From: UBA11612 sp964475755
Lineage (GTDB): Bacteria > Pseudomonadota > Alphaproteobacteria > Rhodospirillales > Rhodospirillaceae
Reading direction: 5' to 3'
Assembly: GCA_964475755.1 (NCBI GenBank)
Contig: CAYYXR010000001.1
Coordinates: 62,001 to 126,000, forward strand
Length of the DNA stretch: 64,000 nt
The notes beneath the pieces are model-generated. The model did not search any database and was not told the origin of the DNA. It was given only the letters and a program-made list of their open reading frames with translations. Position numbers and translations under genes: made by a program. Each line of letters begins with the position of its first letter. Position 1 is the stretch's first letter. This document shows, piece after piece, positions 27,166-36,787 of the stretch.

Positions 27166-28398
27166 ATGGATATTCCGGTCTCCCCGCTGGCTCCGACCAG
27201 CTTCCCGACACTTCCGCAGGTGAAGGGCGTGCGCTTGGCGGCCCACGCAGCGGGTATTCGTTACAAAGTGCGTTCCGATCTTTTGGTCGCGGTTCTAGAA
27301 GCCGGAACCACCGTTGGCGGCGTGTTCACGCGCTCAAAAACGGCCTCGGCACCGGTTGAAAGCTGCCGGGAAAATTTAAAGGGTGGATCGGGCCGGGTGC
27401 TCGTGGTGAATGCCGGCAATGCCAATACATTTACCGGGCGGCGCGGGGTTGCAGACGTCACCACCACATGCGCAGGTGCGTCAAAGGTCTTCGGATGCAA
27501 ACCGGAAGAAGTGTTTGTGTCCTCGACCGGAACCATCGGCGTGCCGCTTCCAGTCGTAAAGATTGTCGATGCCCTTCCGCAGATTGAGGCAAAACTTTCG
27601 GCGGCAGCGTGGTTGGATGCGGCAAAAGCCATCATGACCACGGATACGTTTCCGAAGCTTGCGACACGGACCGCGAAAATTGACGGCGTCCCGGTCACGA
27701 TAAACGGTATCTGTAAAGGCTCAGGGATGATCGCGCCGTCCATGGGCACCATGCTGGCGTATATCTTTACCGATGCTGCCCTTAGCGCACCAGCTGTACA
27801 ATCGCTTGCCACGTCAAGCGCGGAAAAGAGCTTCAATTGCGTAACGGTTGATGGAGATACATCAACGTCCGATACGATGCTGCTGTTCGCAACCGGTCAA
27901 GCGGGAAATCAAAAAATGGAAACAGCCGGTGATCCGCGGCTGCAGGAATTCGTCCAGGCACTTGATGAAGTGACCATCGATCTCGCCAAGCAGCTGGCGC
28001 GCGACGGCGAAGGCGCGACCAAATTCGTTGAGATTCGTCTCAATGGCGCGGAAAACAACGATGCGGCAAGAGTCATTGCCATGTCTATTGCCAACTCACC
28101 TTTGGTGAAAACCGCAATTGCAGGCGAAGACGCAAACTGGGGCCGGATTGTGATGGCCGTGGGAAAAGCCGGCGAACAGGCCGATCGGGATAAGTTGTCC
28201 ATTGCCGTGGGTGGGGTCGTCATCGCAAAGGACGGCGAGCCGGTCGAAGGCTACGACGAAACGCCCGTGACTGCGCACATGAAAGGCCAGGAAATTCTGA
28301 TCGAAGTTGACGTGGGAATCGGAAACGGTGCCGCCGTCGTTTGGACCTGCGATCTCACGCACGGGTATATCGATATCAATGGCGCCTACAGAACCTGA
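27166..28398 (+). CDS. argJ: Bifunctional ornithine acetyltransferase / N-acetylglutamate synthase
   Basis: Recycles the acetyl group in arginine synthesis. The precursor is cut autocatalytically before a Thr that becomes the nucleophile; here GSGMIAPSMGTMLAYI places it at T195. LVVNAGNANTFTG and VTVDGDTSTSDT are family motifs. I chose the ATG at 27166 (410 residues); the 24 residues upstream of it do not resemble the family. Overlaps mutT by 20 bases. Confidence 0.95.
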   Translation: MDIPVSPLAPTSFPTLPQVKGVRLAAHAAGIRYKVRSDLLVAVLEAGTTVGGVFTRSKTASAPVESCRENLKGGSGRVLVVNAGNANTFTGRRGVADVTTTCAGASKVFGCKPEEVFVSSTGTIGVPLPVVKIVDALPQIEAKLSAAAWLDAAKAIMTTDTFPKLATRTAKIDGVPVTINGICKGSGMIAPSMGTMLAYIFTDAALSAPAVQSLATSSAEKSFNCVTVDGDTSTSDTMLLFATGQAGNQKMETAGDPRLQEFVQALDEVTIDLAKQLARDGEGATKFVEIRLNGAENNDAARVIAMSIANSPLVKTAIAGEDANWGRIVMAVGKAGEQADRDKLSIAVGGVVIAKDGEPVEGYDETPVTAHMKGQEILIEVDVGIGNGAAVVWTCDLTHGYIDINGAYRT

Positions 28399-28867
28399 TC
28401 AAACAGGATCGCCCGATGGCGACGAAGACGGCTGTTGGTCGGCTGATTTACCGCAGCCCAAAGCAGGCCTTCCGATCATCACCGTTGTGGCCGTCGCGTT
28501 GCTCGATGCGGACAATCGCGTGCTGTTGGCCCAAAGACCTCCCGGCAAAAAAATGGCCGGCCTGTGGGAATTCCCAGGCGGCAAAATCGAAACAGGCGAG
28601 ACGCCCGAAACCGCGTTGGTGCGTGAACTGCATGAGGAACTGGGCATTGATATCCGCGCGAGCTGCTTAGCCCCGCTCGCGTTCGCATCCCATTCGTACG
28701 ACGATTTCCACTTGCTGATGCCGCTTTATGTGTGTCGGCAGTGGCGTGGAAAGGTGAAAGCAAAAGAAGGGCAAAGCCTTGCGTGGGTGAGAGGGAATCG
28801 GCTGCGTGACTATCCTATGCCTCCTGCAGACGAGCCGCTGATTCCCTTGTTACAGGACTGGATTTAG
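28379..28867 (+). CDS. mutT: 8-oxo-dGTP diphosphatase MutT
   Basis: Nudix hydrolase that cleans oxidised dGTP from the pool. The full Nudix box (G-x5-E-x7-REUxEExGU) lies at 68-90, and the preceding RPPGKKMAGLWEFPGGK is typical of MutT. 162 residues from the ATG at 28379, with a 30-residue acidic N-terminal lead. An argJ-mutT neighbourhood is common in alphaproteobacteria. Confidence 0.88.
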   Translation: MAPTEPDQTGSPDGDEDGCWSADLPQPKAGLPIITVVAVALLDADNRVLLAQRPPGKKMAGLWEFPGGKIETGETPETALVRELHEELGIDIRASCLAPLAFASHSYDDFHLLMPLYVCRQWRGKVKAKEGQSLAWVRGNRLRDYPMPPADEPLIPLLQDWI

Positions 28868-28949
28868 GGATTGGGCGCTCAAACGCACCGTTGATCATCA
28901 ATCAGCGTAATTCTAGAGTCCGCTTACCACATCCCATCCTGGTGAATTT

Positions 28950-29705
28950 ATGAACGCCGCACCGACAGCCTGCCTTCTGATCATAGGCGATGAAATCCTT
29001 TCGGGCCGCACACAAGATGCGAACCTGAAGTTCATCGGCGAAAGACTGGCGGCCATGGGTATTCGTCTGAAAGAAGCGCGCGTGGTGCCGGACGACCCCG
29101 ATGCCATAATTGAAGCGGTCAATACGTGCCGCGCTCAACATAGCTACGTATTTACGACAGGCGGGATCGGCCCGACCCACGACGATATTACGACGGTGTG
29201 CGTGGCAAAGGCGTTCGGCAGAAACGTCGTACGCAACCCCAAGGCTGTAAAAGTACTGATGGAATATTACGGCGACCGCGCGAACGACGCGCGTCTCAAG
29301 ATGACAGAGGTTCCGGACGGGCCGGGCGTGGAGCTTATCGACAACCGCGTGACCGCGGCGCCGGGATATAGGATCGAGAATGTTTACGTGCTCGCGGGTA
29401 TTCCGAAAATCGCGCAGGCCATGTTTGAAGCCATTGCGCCCACCCTCAAAGGCGGCGACCCGGTTCTCTCCAATCATGTGGATGCGTTTATCCGCGAAAG
29501 CGAGATCGCGGCAGATTTAACGGACATCCAGGCGAAGTATCCAAACGTGAGCATCGGCAGCTACCCATCCGTCCGTGACGACAAATTCTGCACCAGTGTC
29601 GTCGCCCGCTCTACCGACCAAAGCGCAATCGACGCGGTTTTGGCGGACGTGTCCGATGCCATGCGCGCCAAGGGTGTTGAGCCGTCGGGCGGGACGCCTA
29701 GCTAA
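28950..29705 (+). CDS. CinA N-terminal-like / MoaB-type molybdopterin-binding protein
   Basis: A 251-residue protein of the competence/damage-inducible CinA N-terminal family. LIIGDEILSGRTQDANLKF near 10-28 and FTTGGIGPTHDDITT near 67-81 are the MPT-binding motifs. It lacks the C-terminal nicotinamide-nucleotide amidase domain of full CinA. Relatives include COG1058 ADP-ribose pyrophosphatases, so the function is uncertain. It converges on the RluA-type gene with 4 bases between. Confidence 0.85.
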   Translation: MNAAPTACLLIIGDEILSGRTQDANLKFIGERLAAMGIRLKEARVVPDDPDAIIEAVNTCRAQHSYVFTTGGIGPTHDDITTVCVAKAFGRNVVRNPKAVKVLMEYYGDRANDARLKMTEVPDGPGVELIDNRVTAAPGYRIENVYVLAGIPKIAQAMFEAIAPTLKGGDPVLSNHVDAFIRESEIAADLTDIQAKYPNVSIGSYPSVRDDKFCTSVVARSTDQSAIDAVLADVSDAMRAKGVEPSGGTPS

Positions 29706-29709
29706 CGCC

Positions 29710-30426
29710 TTAAGCTTTAAATCCACACGCGCTTAGCGCCTCGATCATATGAGGCGGCGGTGGCGCCATAACTTCAACCGGCTTCCGGTTTGGATAAAGA
29801 GGCAGCGAAATGGCGCGAGCATGCAGCATCAGTGATTCATCCGTTGAGTCCTGCCGGTCGCCATAAACACGGTCTCCAACGATGGGACAGCCAAGCGCCG
29901 CGCAATGTACCCGCAGCTGATGCGTACGCCCGGTGTGAGGCGTGAGCTCCATCCAAAAGAGGATGCCGACTGGAGTCTTGGTTTTCCCAAGCACTTTGTA
30001 ATCCGTCACGGCGTCCTGGCCCGAACGATCACCCTTCATTTTCCAGCCGGGTCCGCTCCCGATTTTTTTCAATGGCAGTTCGATACGTCCCTGATCTTTT
30101 TTCGGGGCACCGTTGACGACCGCCCAATATGTTTTGTTCACCCGCGAGGCGGCAAACAACTTGCTGAGTTTTTGCAGGGCCTTTCTGTGCCGCCCCAGAA
30201 CCAGGCAGCCGGACGTATCCCGATCCAACCGGTGCGCCAGCGCGGGCGAGCGCGGCAGTCCAAACTTCAGGTGCCCAAACGTATCCTCCAGCGTTGCTCC
30301 GCCGCCGAAGCCGGCGTGCACCGGGATTCCAGCCGGTTTATTTAAAACAATGATCAGGCCGTCACGAAATAATACGCGCGATTGGATGTCTTCAGGCGAG
30401 AGAACAACGTCGGTCGGGTTTGGCAT
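29710..30426 (-). CDS. RluA-family 23S rRNA/tRNA pseudouridine synthase
   Basis: Pseudouridine synthase with catalytic Asp in AHRLDRDTSGCLVLG near residues 63-77 and the late motif RTHQLRVHCAALGCPIVGDRVYG. It has no S4 domain, so it resembles RluA rather than RluC/RluD. I place the start at the ATG at 30424-30426 (238 residues); an ATG 36 bases upstream is possible. The modified uridine cannot be assigned from sequence. Confidence 0.88.
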   Translation of the reverse strand: MPNPTDVVLSPEDIQSRVLFRDGLIIVLNKPAGIPVHAGFGGGATLEDTFGHLKFGLPRSPALAHRLDRDTSGCLVLGRHRKALQKLSKLFAASRVNKTYWAVVNGAPKKDQGRIELPLKKIGSGPGWKMKGDRSGQDAVTDYKVLGKTKTPVGILFWMELTPHTGRTHQLRVHCAALGCPIVGDRVYGDRQDSTDESLMLHARAISLPLYPNRKPVEVMAPPPPHMIEALSACGFKA

Positions 30427-30599
30427 ATCAATATGGCTGCATGATCCCGCCGGATTGATCAAGCGGATTGCGCGATGAGGGCAAAGTCCTTTTGCCCCAT
30501 TGTCATGATGTGTATAACCCGCGGGTTCGCGCGGAACGTCTAATTTCTTTTTTCGAGACCGCCATCTTGAATTAGGCTACCTGCCGCGTTCGAACCCGT

Positions 30600-30689
30600 G
30601 CCCGCTTGGCGGAATTTGGTAGACGCAACGGACTTAAAATCCGTTGACCCGAAAGGGTCGTGCCGGTTCAAGTCCGGCAGCGGGCACCA
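30600..30689 (+). tRNA. tRNA-Leu (anticodon UAA)
   Basis: Cloverleaf found by eye. Acceptor stem GCCCGCT (30600-30606) pairs with AGCGGGC (30679-30685), then ACCA. The anticodon stem-loop is ACGGA-CTTAAAA-TCCGT, anticodon TAA. A long variable arm (GACCCGAAAGGGTC) marks it as class II, and GGTTCAAGTCC is the T arm. The CCA end is encoded. A possible -10 element TAGGCT lies at 30573-30578 with a weak TTTCGA 16 bp before it. Confidence 0.97.
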
Positions 30690-30719
30690 TCCTTTCATTG
30701 GAAAACATAATGCCTGGCG

Positions 30720-31169
30720 CTACGCCCGGAACGGCGGTGTTTTCTCGAAGGCTTCAATTTTCTCGATGAAGGGCGTGGGCCAGGGTGTCGACGATTTGTC
30801 TTTGAGCGAGCTATTGACGTAAATCAAGCCGCCATCGGCTAGAAGCTCGGTCGCGCGATAAATGGCAAAGGCGAAAGTGAGACTTGTTCGTCCTATCCGC
30901 GCGACCCGCGCGCAAATGCGTATTTCGTCGTCGTAGAATGCCGAAGAGCGATAATTTACGTTCGCATTCACAATGAACGTATCGCAGCCCTCTCTCTTCA
31001 GCGCATCGGGATAAGGATACCCGACAGCGCGCATATATTCGGTCATGGCCAGATCGAAATACATGACGTAATGGGCGCTGAAGACAACACCCTGGGCATC
31101 CACTTCTGCCCACCTGACTCGCGTTGGCAATTTGAAAGCGAAATCGGATTCTTGAGGGAGATCGGTCAT
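30720..31169 (-). CDS. YbgC-like acyl-CoA thioesterase (hotdog fold)
   Basis: 4HBT-type hotdog protein of 149 residues. VRWAEVDAQGVVFSAHYVMYFDLAMTEYM near 18-46 contains the catalytic Asp and the D.xG.V...Y pattern. It likely hydrolyses an acyl-CoA; YbgC relatives use short-chain or 4-hydroxybenzoyl-CoA substrates. I prefer the ATG at 31167-31169 over one 18 bases upstream. It lies downstream of the small heat-shock gene on the same strand. Confidence 0.85.
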   Translation of the reverse strand: MTDLPQESDFAFKLPTRVRWAEVDAQGVVFSAHYVMYFDLAMTEYMRAVGYPYPDALKREGCDTFIVNANVNYRSSAFYDDEIRICARVARIGRTSLTFAFAIYRATELLADGGLIYVNSSLKDKSSTPWPTPFIEKIEAFEKTPPFRA

Positions 31170-31298
31170 CCGCCGAGAATACCGCAAAACGCGGCGTATA
31201 AAAAACCGCGCCGCACCGTCGAGTAAGGGGGATCCGGGGGAGGGAACCTCGACGGGCGACGCGGGGCTTTAGAGCTTATTAGACAATCTGTTCGGCCA

Positions 31299-31754
31299 TT
31301 AGGCCGCGTGCGCGAGTTTCTTGGCGCCTTTGTCCGCGCCAATGGCAATCTTGCGCGGTTTAAGGGCTTCAGGAATTTCCCGCTTCATATCGATATGAAG
31401 GAGGCCGTTCTCCATACGCGCGCCGGCAACCTGAATATGATCGGCGAGCTCGAATTTCCGCTCGAATGAACGGCCGGCGATACCACGGTGCAGGTAACTA
31501 CCGTCGGTGTTGTCCTGGGCGGACTTGCCACGAACGGTCAACGTGTTGTTCTCGACCTGCACGTCGAGATCGTCTTCCGAGAATCCGGCAACGGCAAATG
31601 TGATCCGGTATTCGTCGCCGCCCGACTTTAAAATGTTGTAGGGCGGGTAGGCGAAATGGGAATCGTCGAGGCGCGTGGACGCGTCGAGCACGCGGGCCAG
31701 GTTGTCAAATCCAACGGAAGCACGGAACAAGGGTGAGAGATCGAATGTACGCAT
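31299..31754 (-). CDS. Hsp20/IbpA-type small heat-shock protein
   Basis: Alpha-crystallin domain chaperone of 151 residues. YNILKSGGDEYRITFAVAGFSEDDLDV, ENNTLTVRGK and the repeated GRSFERKFELADHIQV region match IbpA-type proteins, and MENGLLHIDMKREIPE carries the late beta-strand. The ATG at 31752-31754 has GGAG 8 bases upstream. The 5' leader contains a ROSE-like element, suggesting translation control by temperature. A G-rich inverted repeat at 31216-31255 with an A-run at 31200-31205 may terminate it. Confidence 0.92.
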   Translation of the reverse strand: MRTFDLSPLFRASVGFDNLARVLDASTRLDDSHFAYPPYNILKSGGDEYRITFAVAGFSEDDLDVQVENNTLTVRGKSAQDNTDGSYLHRGIAGRSFERKFELADHIQVAGARMENGLLHIDMKREIPEALKPRKIAIGADKGAKKLAHAA

Positions 31755-31800
31755 TTGATATTCTCCAATGAGCAATACCTTCGGCGCATTTCATGCGTGC
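31755..31800 (-). promoter_or_regulatory. Candidate ROSE-type RNA thermometer upstream of hsp20
   Basis: On the minus strand TTGCTC (31770-31775) faces the ribosome site GGAGAA (31761-31766) across a 3-nt loop. ROSE elements of rhizobial and enteric small heat-shock genes use the same U(U/C)GCU sequence to mask GGAG through imperfect pairs, including a G-G pair as seen here. A second small hairpin precedes it. A possible promoter is TTGACG (31923-31928) with CTAAAT (31902-31907). Confidence 0.5.
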
Positions 31801-32008
31801 AAGCCATACAGGCCGGAAATCCGGCGATATAGGGACGCGCCGCACTGGGCCGCGCCGGTTAACCGCTTCGACGGACCCAACATAGGCGCCCGTCGAGACT
31901 GATTTAGTGCGCCGTTTTGCAGCGTCAAGAACCGCCGCGCAAAATTTTATGGCTATTTTTCTATATTTAATTCAATCAGTTAAATGTCGGCTGGAGTCCT
32001 CATGTGCC

Positions 32009-32896
32009 CTAATGAATTTGCAGGAATCGGTCGATCATGGGGTGAACCTGTTCAGGGACGACCAAGTGGATCGAGTGGCCTGAGGCCACAACCTGCCCAA
32101 CCAACCAGTTGGGCCCGAGACGGCTGATGGTTTCAGGATCGGTGAAATGGCGCGTGGCTAACAGAAACAAAGCTGGCAGCTTGACCTCAGCGGCAGCGGC
32201 GGCGGCATCAAAATGCACCACGGTGTTTTGCATGGACTCAACAACGTGATCCGGCGGATAGATTTTATCCTTTCTCCGCTGGCGCAATTCAGGCGGATCC
32301 CATGGGCTGTTCATACGTTCGGCTAGAAATTCCGCCAATGCATTGGGGTTAGGGTCGTCATAAACCGGCTTGAGTTCAGCTTCCCGCGCCGCAGCGCTCC
32401 GCACGCCGGAATCCAAAAGAACGATCCCGCGGAAAAAGTCGGGATTTTTCCAAGCCAAGTGCAGAATCGTGCTGCCGCCGAAACTGTGACCCATGGCGAC
32501 GGGATTCTTCAAACCCAATTGATCGCACATGAACATGAGATCGGCGTTGAAAACATCGTCAGAGTACACGCCTTCAGGCGCATCGCTGTGACCATGACCG
32601 CGAAGATCGACCGCAACCACTCTATGGTTCTTCGACAGGTGATGAAGCAGGTACAAAAAGCTGGTGTGTTCGCCGGTCATGCCATGCACCAGCAATATGG
32701 AAGGCTCACCTGAACCTTTCTCCACATAGGCTAGTTTGACGCCGTCTCGGGTAACGTACTTGATGGGAAGCGCAAGGTCCTTATCGAGAACTGGAATATC
32801 TGCTTTAGCATTTGTGGTTGCCATGATCGCCCCCGATCCTATTGCCGCCATTCCCAAGGCCGCTGTTCTTCGGCTGATTCCCAACTTCGATGCCAT
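32009..32896 (-). CDS. Exported alpha/beta hydrolase
   Basis: Alpha/beta-hydrolase fold, 295 residues. The N-terminus has a twin-arginine-like SRRTAALG and a hydrophobic stretch ending ATTNAKA, so export is likely. The oxyanion region is LVHGMTG near 69-75, the nucleophile is S138 in GHSFG, and the catalytic His is in ASGHSIHLV near 271-279. The substrate is not known. It is on the same strand as, and downstream of, the interrupted TonB receptor, but a strong terminator lies between them. Confidence 0.85.
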   Translation of the reverse strand: MASKLGISRRTAALGMAAIGSGAIMATTNAKADIPVLDKDLALPIKYVTRDGVKLAYVEKGSGEPSILLVHGMTGEHTSFLYLLHHLSKNHRVVAVDLRGHGHSDAPEGVYSDDVFNADLMFMCDQLGLKNPVAMGHSFGGSTILHLAWKNPDFFRGIVLLDSGVRSAAAREAELKPVYDDPNPNALAEFLAERMNSPWDPPELRQRRKDKIYPPDHVVESMQNTVVHFDAAAAAAEVKLPALFLLATRHFTDPETISRLGPNWLVGQVVASGHSIHLVVPEQVHPMIDRFLQIH

Positions 32897-32977
32897 TGCT
32901 TTCGCCTCACACAGATTGCAAATCAGGGTTTCAGGATCAATTTCAAAACCGGATATTTTCCGCTCATTCTAGTCTCC

Positions 32978-33014
32978 AAAAAGACGAACGCCACCCCCGC
33001 ATGCGGGGGTGGCG
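32978..33014 (-). terminator. Strong terminator after the interrupted TonB receptor
   Basis: A perfect 26-bp palindrome (32989-33014) centred on GCATGC with arms CGCCACCCCCGC. On the minus strand it is followed by TTCGTCTTTTT. It ends transcription from the receptor before the hydrolase gene. Confidence 0.75.
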
Positions 33015-33041
33015 CGTCCAACGGTCAATTCATTACAGATG

Positions 33042-33965
33042 CTAGAAATCGGCGCTGAGACGCACGCCCGCCGACCACGGGCGATTGAAGGCAGCCGTTG
33101 CATACGTACCGAAGTCCACGACGCTGACCCTGTAGCGATTGTTGGTCAGATTGTCGCCGTAAACCTGTACCTGCACGTTCTGGAGCGTATCCGTCGCGAT
33201 CGGAATTTCAGAGAGCGTGATACGGGCTCTGAGATTCTTGGAAGCCCCAGACGGTTGGGTTGCGTTGTTGACGGACAGCGCATCAACCGGTTGGAAGTAG
33301 TGAGTGCTTTGATACGCATAGTCCAAGCGGGCCGACCAAATGCCGATATTGGTCGGCTCCGACGTGTACTGCGCCCCTATGTTGTAGGTCCACTTCGAGA
33401 CGAAGGGGAACCTGGCATCGGCGGCGATATTATCGGGATCTCCATTCGCATCGATAAAGATGTATTCCTGATACTTAGGATCGACGTGGCCCACAGAAGC
33501 GTTGAGTTGAAAACCGTTGCCAAGAATGGCCTGAGCTTCCAGATCGAAACCGGTAAACGTTGCCTTGCCGGCGTTGACCACGCGGCTCACTGCGGCTTCC
33601 GCGTCGCGCTGATTGATCTGAATGCCGTCGTACCAGGTTTTGTAAGCGGTACCGTTGAAGCGCAGCCTGCGGTCAAACAACTCGGTCTTGAAACCGCCTT
33701 CAACGGCTATGGCCGTCTCCGGGTCTACCGGGTCCGAGCCTATCGCCGAATACACGAATGCACCCGAGCGGAATGAGGAGGACCCTCTGACAAACGTCAT
33801 GATCTCCGGTGTCCATTGATACGATAGCGACGCACTCCAGCCGATATTGTCCCACGAATCGGCGATATCCTCCGGACCCTGCACAACGGCACCGTTATTG
33901 ATGTCGTTGAGACGCGTCATGTTCTTCTTGTCGTAGGAATAGCGAATACCCGCCGACACCTCCAA
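33042..33965 (-). pseudogene. TonB-dependent receptor, C-terminal part after amber codon
   Basis: This frame is the direct continuation of the receptor at 34020-35354, in the same reading frame and separated from it only by one TAG codon and a short open stretch (SYAAYANVDFVPASFDERL). It codes the distal beta-barrel strands and ends in GVRLSADF, with the terminal Phe expected of outer-membrane proteins. With no start of its own near a ribosome site it is unlikely to be a separate gene. Confidence 0.8.
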
Positions 33966-34019
33966 CCGTTCGTCAAACGATGCCGGAACGAAGTCAACGT
34001 TGGCATATGCAGCGTAAGA

Positions 34020-35354
34020 CTAGTTCTTCAACGAATACGTTCTGTTGAGAATGACCTTGTTGGCTACACCGCCCGCAGTGATAAGCGGCACATCCGTGAT
34101 CAGGTTCTCATTTATGTCTTCAACAAAGTAGTAGAGGCCGGTCGTATAGCTGAAGTCGTTGATATCGCCGATCGCCTGCAGCTCTTGGGTGAACTGGTCC
34201 GTTTGGTTGTCGTTGTTCGTGGTAACGAAGCCGCCTGGCTCAACTTCGAGCGTCGAAGCATTGACTCCCAGAGTTGCGCTTCCACCCAGCTGACCGGTCT
34301 GCTTTTGATCGAGATTCGAGTATCCGGTGATGGACTTAAGCGTCAGGTTTGGATTGACGTCATAGGTCAACGTCAGCGTATCACCCCAGGGCAGCGCTTG
34401 AGGGTCATATCCAAGACGCGGGTCGGGATAGAAAAGGTCCAGCGGGCCGTTGTCGATAACAATCGGCGGACCACCCAAAGCGGCGGACTGGCCGAAGTAA
34501 GCCTGCGCGTTGGCGCTGGCCGCGACCAATTGATACGCAACCCGCGTATCAAGTTTATTGAAGAAGAGGCGGTTATCGACCGACAGCTTGTCCGACGGGT
34601 CGGCAGCAATTGCAAAGCTCGCCGTTGTCGCGTTGTGATAGCCGGCCGCGCTGCTAGCGCTACGGCCGGGCGTTGTGACCCAGCCATCCCGGGTATGACG
34701 GCCAAATGTAAGTTTGGTTCTGACACCGGAATCGCCAAGCTCGCCCGTATTCACAACAAACGACGCGTTGATTTCATTGTCCCGGCCGTAAGCGAATTCC
34801 ACTTCACCGCCGAAGGTCTCGCTGGGCCGCTTGGTGTAAATCGCGATCGCACTGCCGGTAGTGTTGCGTCCGAACAGGGTCCCTTGCGGGCCGCGCAAGA
34901 CTTCAACGCGATCTATGTCAGGCAAGTCGAATGCATTGCCGGTCGACCGGGCCTGAACGACTCCATCTACGTAGATGTTGATCGGTGGATCGGAAGATGC
35001 CTGCATGGAGATGACGCCGATTCCGCGGAGATACACGATCGTGCCCATGCCGTTGGACGGTGCGTCGCTGATGATCAAGTTCGGTGAGAAGCTCGCGAGT
35101 TCCTGCACCCGCGTTACATTCAAGGAATCGAGCAGATCGCCGGACAGCGCCGTGACCGACAGCGGTGTTCTTTGAAGATTTTCCTCAATACGGCGCGCTT
35201 CAACGACAATCTCTTCGAGGCCGGCGTTGGCCTCTTGGGCCTGAGCCGTAGCCGGTAGCGATGCGGCGAGAGCCAGCGCGAAGAGCGACGATCCCGACTT
35301 GAGCGCGCGTGACGCCGGTGCCGGCCCGCGGCCGGTAGAATAAGCAGTACGCAT
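34020..35354 (-). pseudogene. TonB-dependent receptor, N-terminal part ending at in-frame amber codon
   Basis: Outer-membrane receptor of the catabolic type common in TonB-rich alphaproteobacteria. The ATG at 35352-35354 has GGGAGGA upstream and is followed by a signal peptide ending ATAQAQ. A TonB-box-like EEIVVEARR, then the plug with IYVDGVVQ and RVEVLRGPQGTLFGRNTTGSA, are intact. At codon 445 (34020-34022) a TAG stops the frame inside the barrel. Read through it, the protein would have 770 codons, normal for the family. One substitution (for example from CAG or AAG) would explain it. Confidence 0.82.
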
Positions 35355-35590
35355 GGTTTTCCTCCCAGTGGTCTGAGCTCCAATCCAAACGTTTCCTCCC
35401 GAAACGAAAAGATCCCTCGTAGAGCTCTGCAGGTTTCCCAACTTGAAATAGAAAACCTGCGGTTGACCCGTTTCTATGAAATTATATGAAAGTTGCAATG
35501 ATTTATAGGTTAGGACGACTGAGCGGTGTAGAGTTACCCCTGGAGCCAGATTGACATAAGATCATGCTGACGGTTGGGGGAGCCGGACTG

Positions 35591-36742
35591 ATGATGCTGA
35601 CGCGCCGACGATTTACATCCATCACAATAGGTGCGGGCGCTGGAGCAATGGCTTCAACAAGCGCCCAGTCACGTGCCCGCGAGGACTTTCACGGCATTGT
35701 ATGCGTGGAGCTGTGCGGTGGCAGCGATGGCTGGAACATGGCTGTTCCGACCGACCACGTTTATGAAACCTACCGCGCAGCCCGCGGCCCGAAACTGGCA
35801 TTACAGCGAGAAACGCTCGTCGCCTTGGGCGGAACACCATTCGGACTCCACCCCGCCCTTAAGCCTCTGCAATACGCTTGGCACCACGGAAACTTGAACA
35901 TCGCATTGAATGCCGGTGCGCTTATTGCGCCGATCACAAAATCTGTTTTTAAAAAGCGTCCCGACCTGCGCCCTGCCGGTGCCATGATGCACGACGAGGG
36001 CACGGCATACTGGCGCGGCGCGGCGGCTATTGACCGATGGAAAACGCCCGATGCAGCACCAAGCGATCCTTTGTCGGAAGGACAGGGAAAAAATCTTCGA
36101 CCCCCAGGCAACACTTATTCAGAACGGTACGTAAGCCGAATCGTTGACGCATGCTTTCGTGACCCGCACTCCGGTAAAACCCTCAGGAGCAATCTATCGG
36201 ATCAATTGCGACAAGCCGCCTATCAAATAGCCTCAAGCCGCACGAGCGGAGTACCGCACATCGTACTTAATGTGCAGCAAACGGGATATGACACACACAC
36301 TGATCAAGCCGACCCCAAGAATCCAGCGAAAGGACGTCTCGCGTCCTTGCTCGGGGACCTTGCGGCATCCTTGTTGGCGTTTCAGAACGCAATCACCGAA
36401 TTGGGCCTTGCTCGTAACGTGACGGTTTATACACGCTCAGAGTTTGGAAGAGCGCTGCAGGCGAACGACGAGGGTGGAACAGATCACGGCTGGGGCAATC
36501 ACCATTTTGTTCTCGGCGCCGCAACATTACCTCGACAAATATTCGGAACGTATCCGGACATTTCACCGGGAAGCGCTTTGGATCTAACAGGTGACGGCCG
36601 GATCATCCCGACCCTGAGTATCGAAGATTACATTGCGCCTATCGCCCGATGGTACGGGCTTTCAGAACAGCGTCTGGTGAGCACATTTCCAAACCCAATA
36701 GTTCCAGAAAATAGAGAGCGACAGCGCAGCCTGCGCAGTTAG
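35591..36742 (+). CDS. DUF1501 family exported protein
   Basis: A 383-residue DUF1501 protein. A twin-arginine signal (LTRRRFTSITIGAGAGA) opens it. VELCGGSDGWN near 36-48, a PxxxLHPAL-like segment, VYTRSEFGRALQANDEGGTDHGWGN near 272-296 and GTYPDIS are typical. The family is related to alkaline-phosphatase/sulfatase-type folds, but its activity is not established. DUF1501 genes usually sit beside DUF1800; none is here. The ATG at 35591 has GGGGGAG 8 bases upstream, which decides the start. Followed after 45 bp by three hydrolase genes. Confidence 0.85.
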   Translation: MMLTRRRFTSITIGAGAGAMASTSAQSRAREDFHGIVCVELCGGSDGWNMAVPTDHVYETYRAARGPKLALQRETLVALGGTPFGLHPALKPLQYAWHHGNLNIALNAGALIAPITKSVFKKRPDLRPAGAMMHDEGTAYWRGAAAIDRWKTPDAAPSDPLSEGQGKNLRPPGNTYSERYVSRIVDACFRDPHSGKTLRSNLSDQLRQAAYQIASSRTSGVPHIVLNVQQTGYDTHTDQADPKNPAKGRLASLLGDLAASLLAFQNAITELGLARNVTVYTRSEFGRALQANDEGGTDHGWGNHHFVLGAATLPRQIFGTYPDISPGSALDLTGDGRIIPTLSIEDYIAPIARWYGLSEQRLVSTFPNPIVPENRERQRSLRS

Positions 36743-36787
36743 GTGCCACTCAATCAACGTTCGCACAACTGAGGGGGCAAGCGAACC

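Noticed and set aside
34185..35087. 300-codon plus-strand frame across the TonB receptor
   Set aside because: Antisense shadow of the receptor; no recognisable domain and no ribosome site.
33042..35354. Recoded UAG or UAA codons (alternative genetic code or pyrrolysine)
   Set aside because: sdhA, secA, leuB and the Mpo1-like gene end properly at TAG and many others at TAA, so both are normal stops here.
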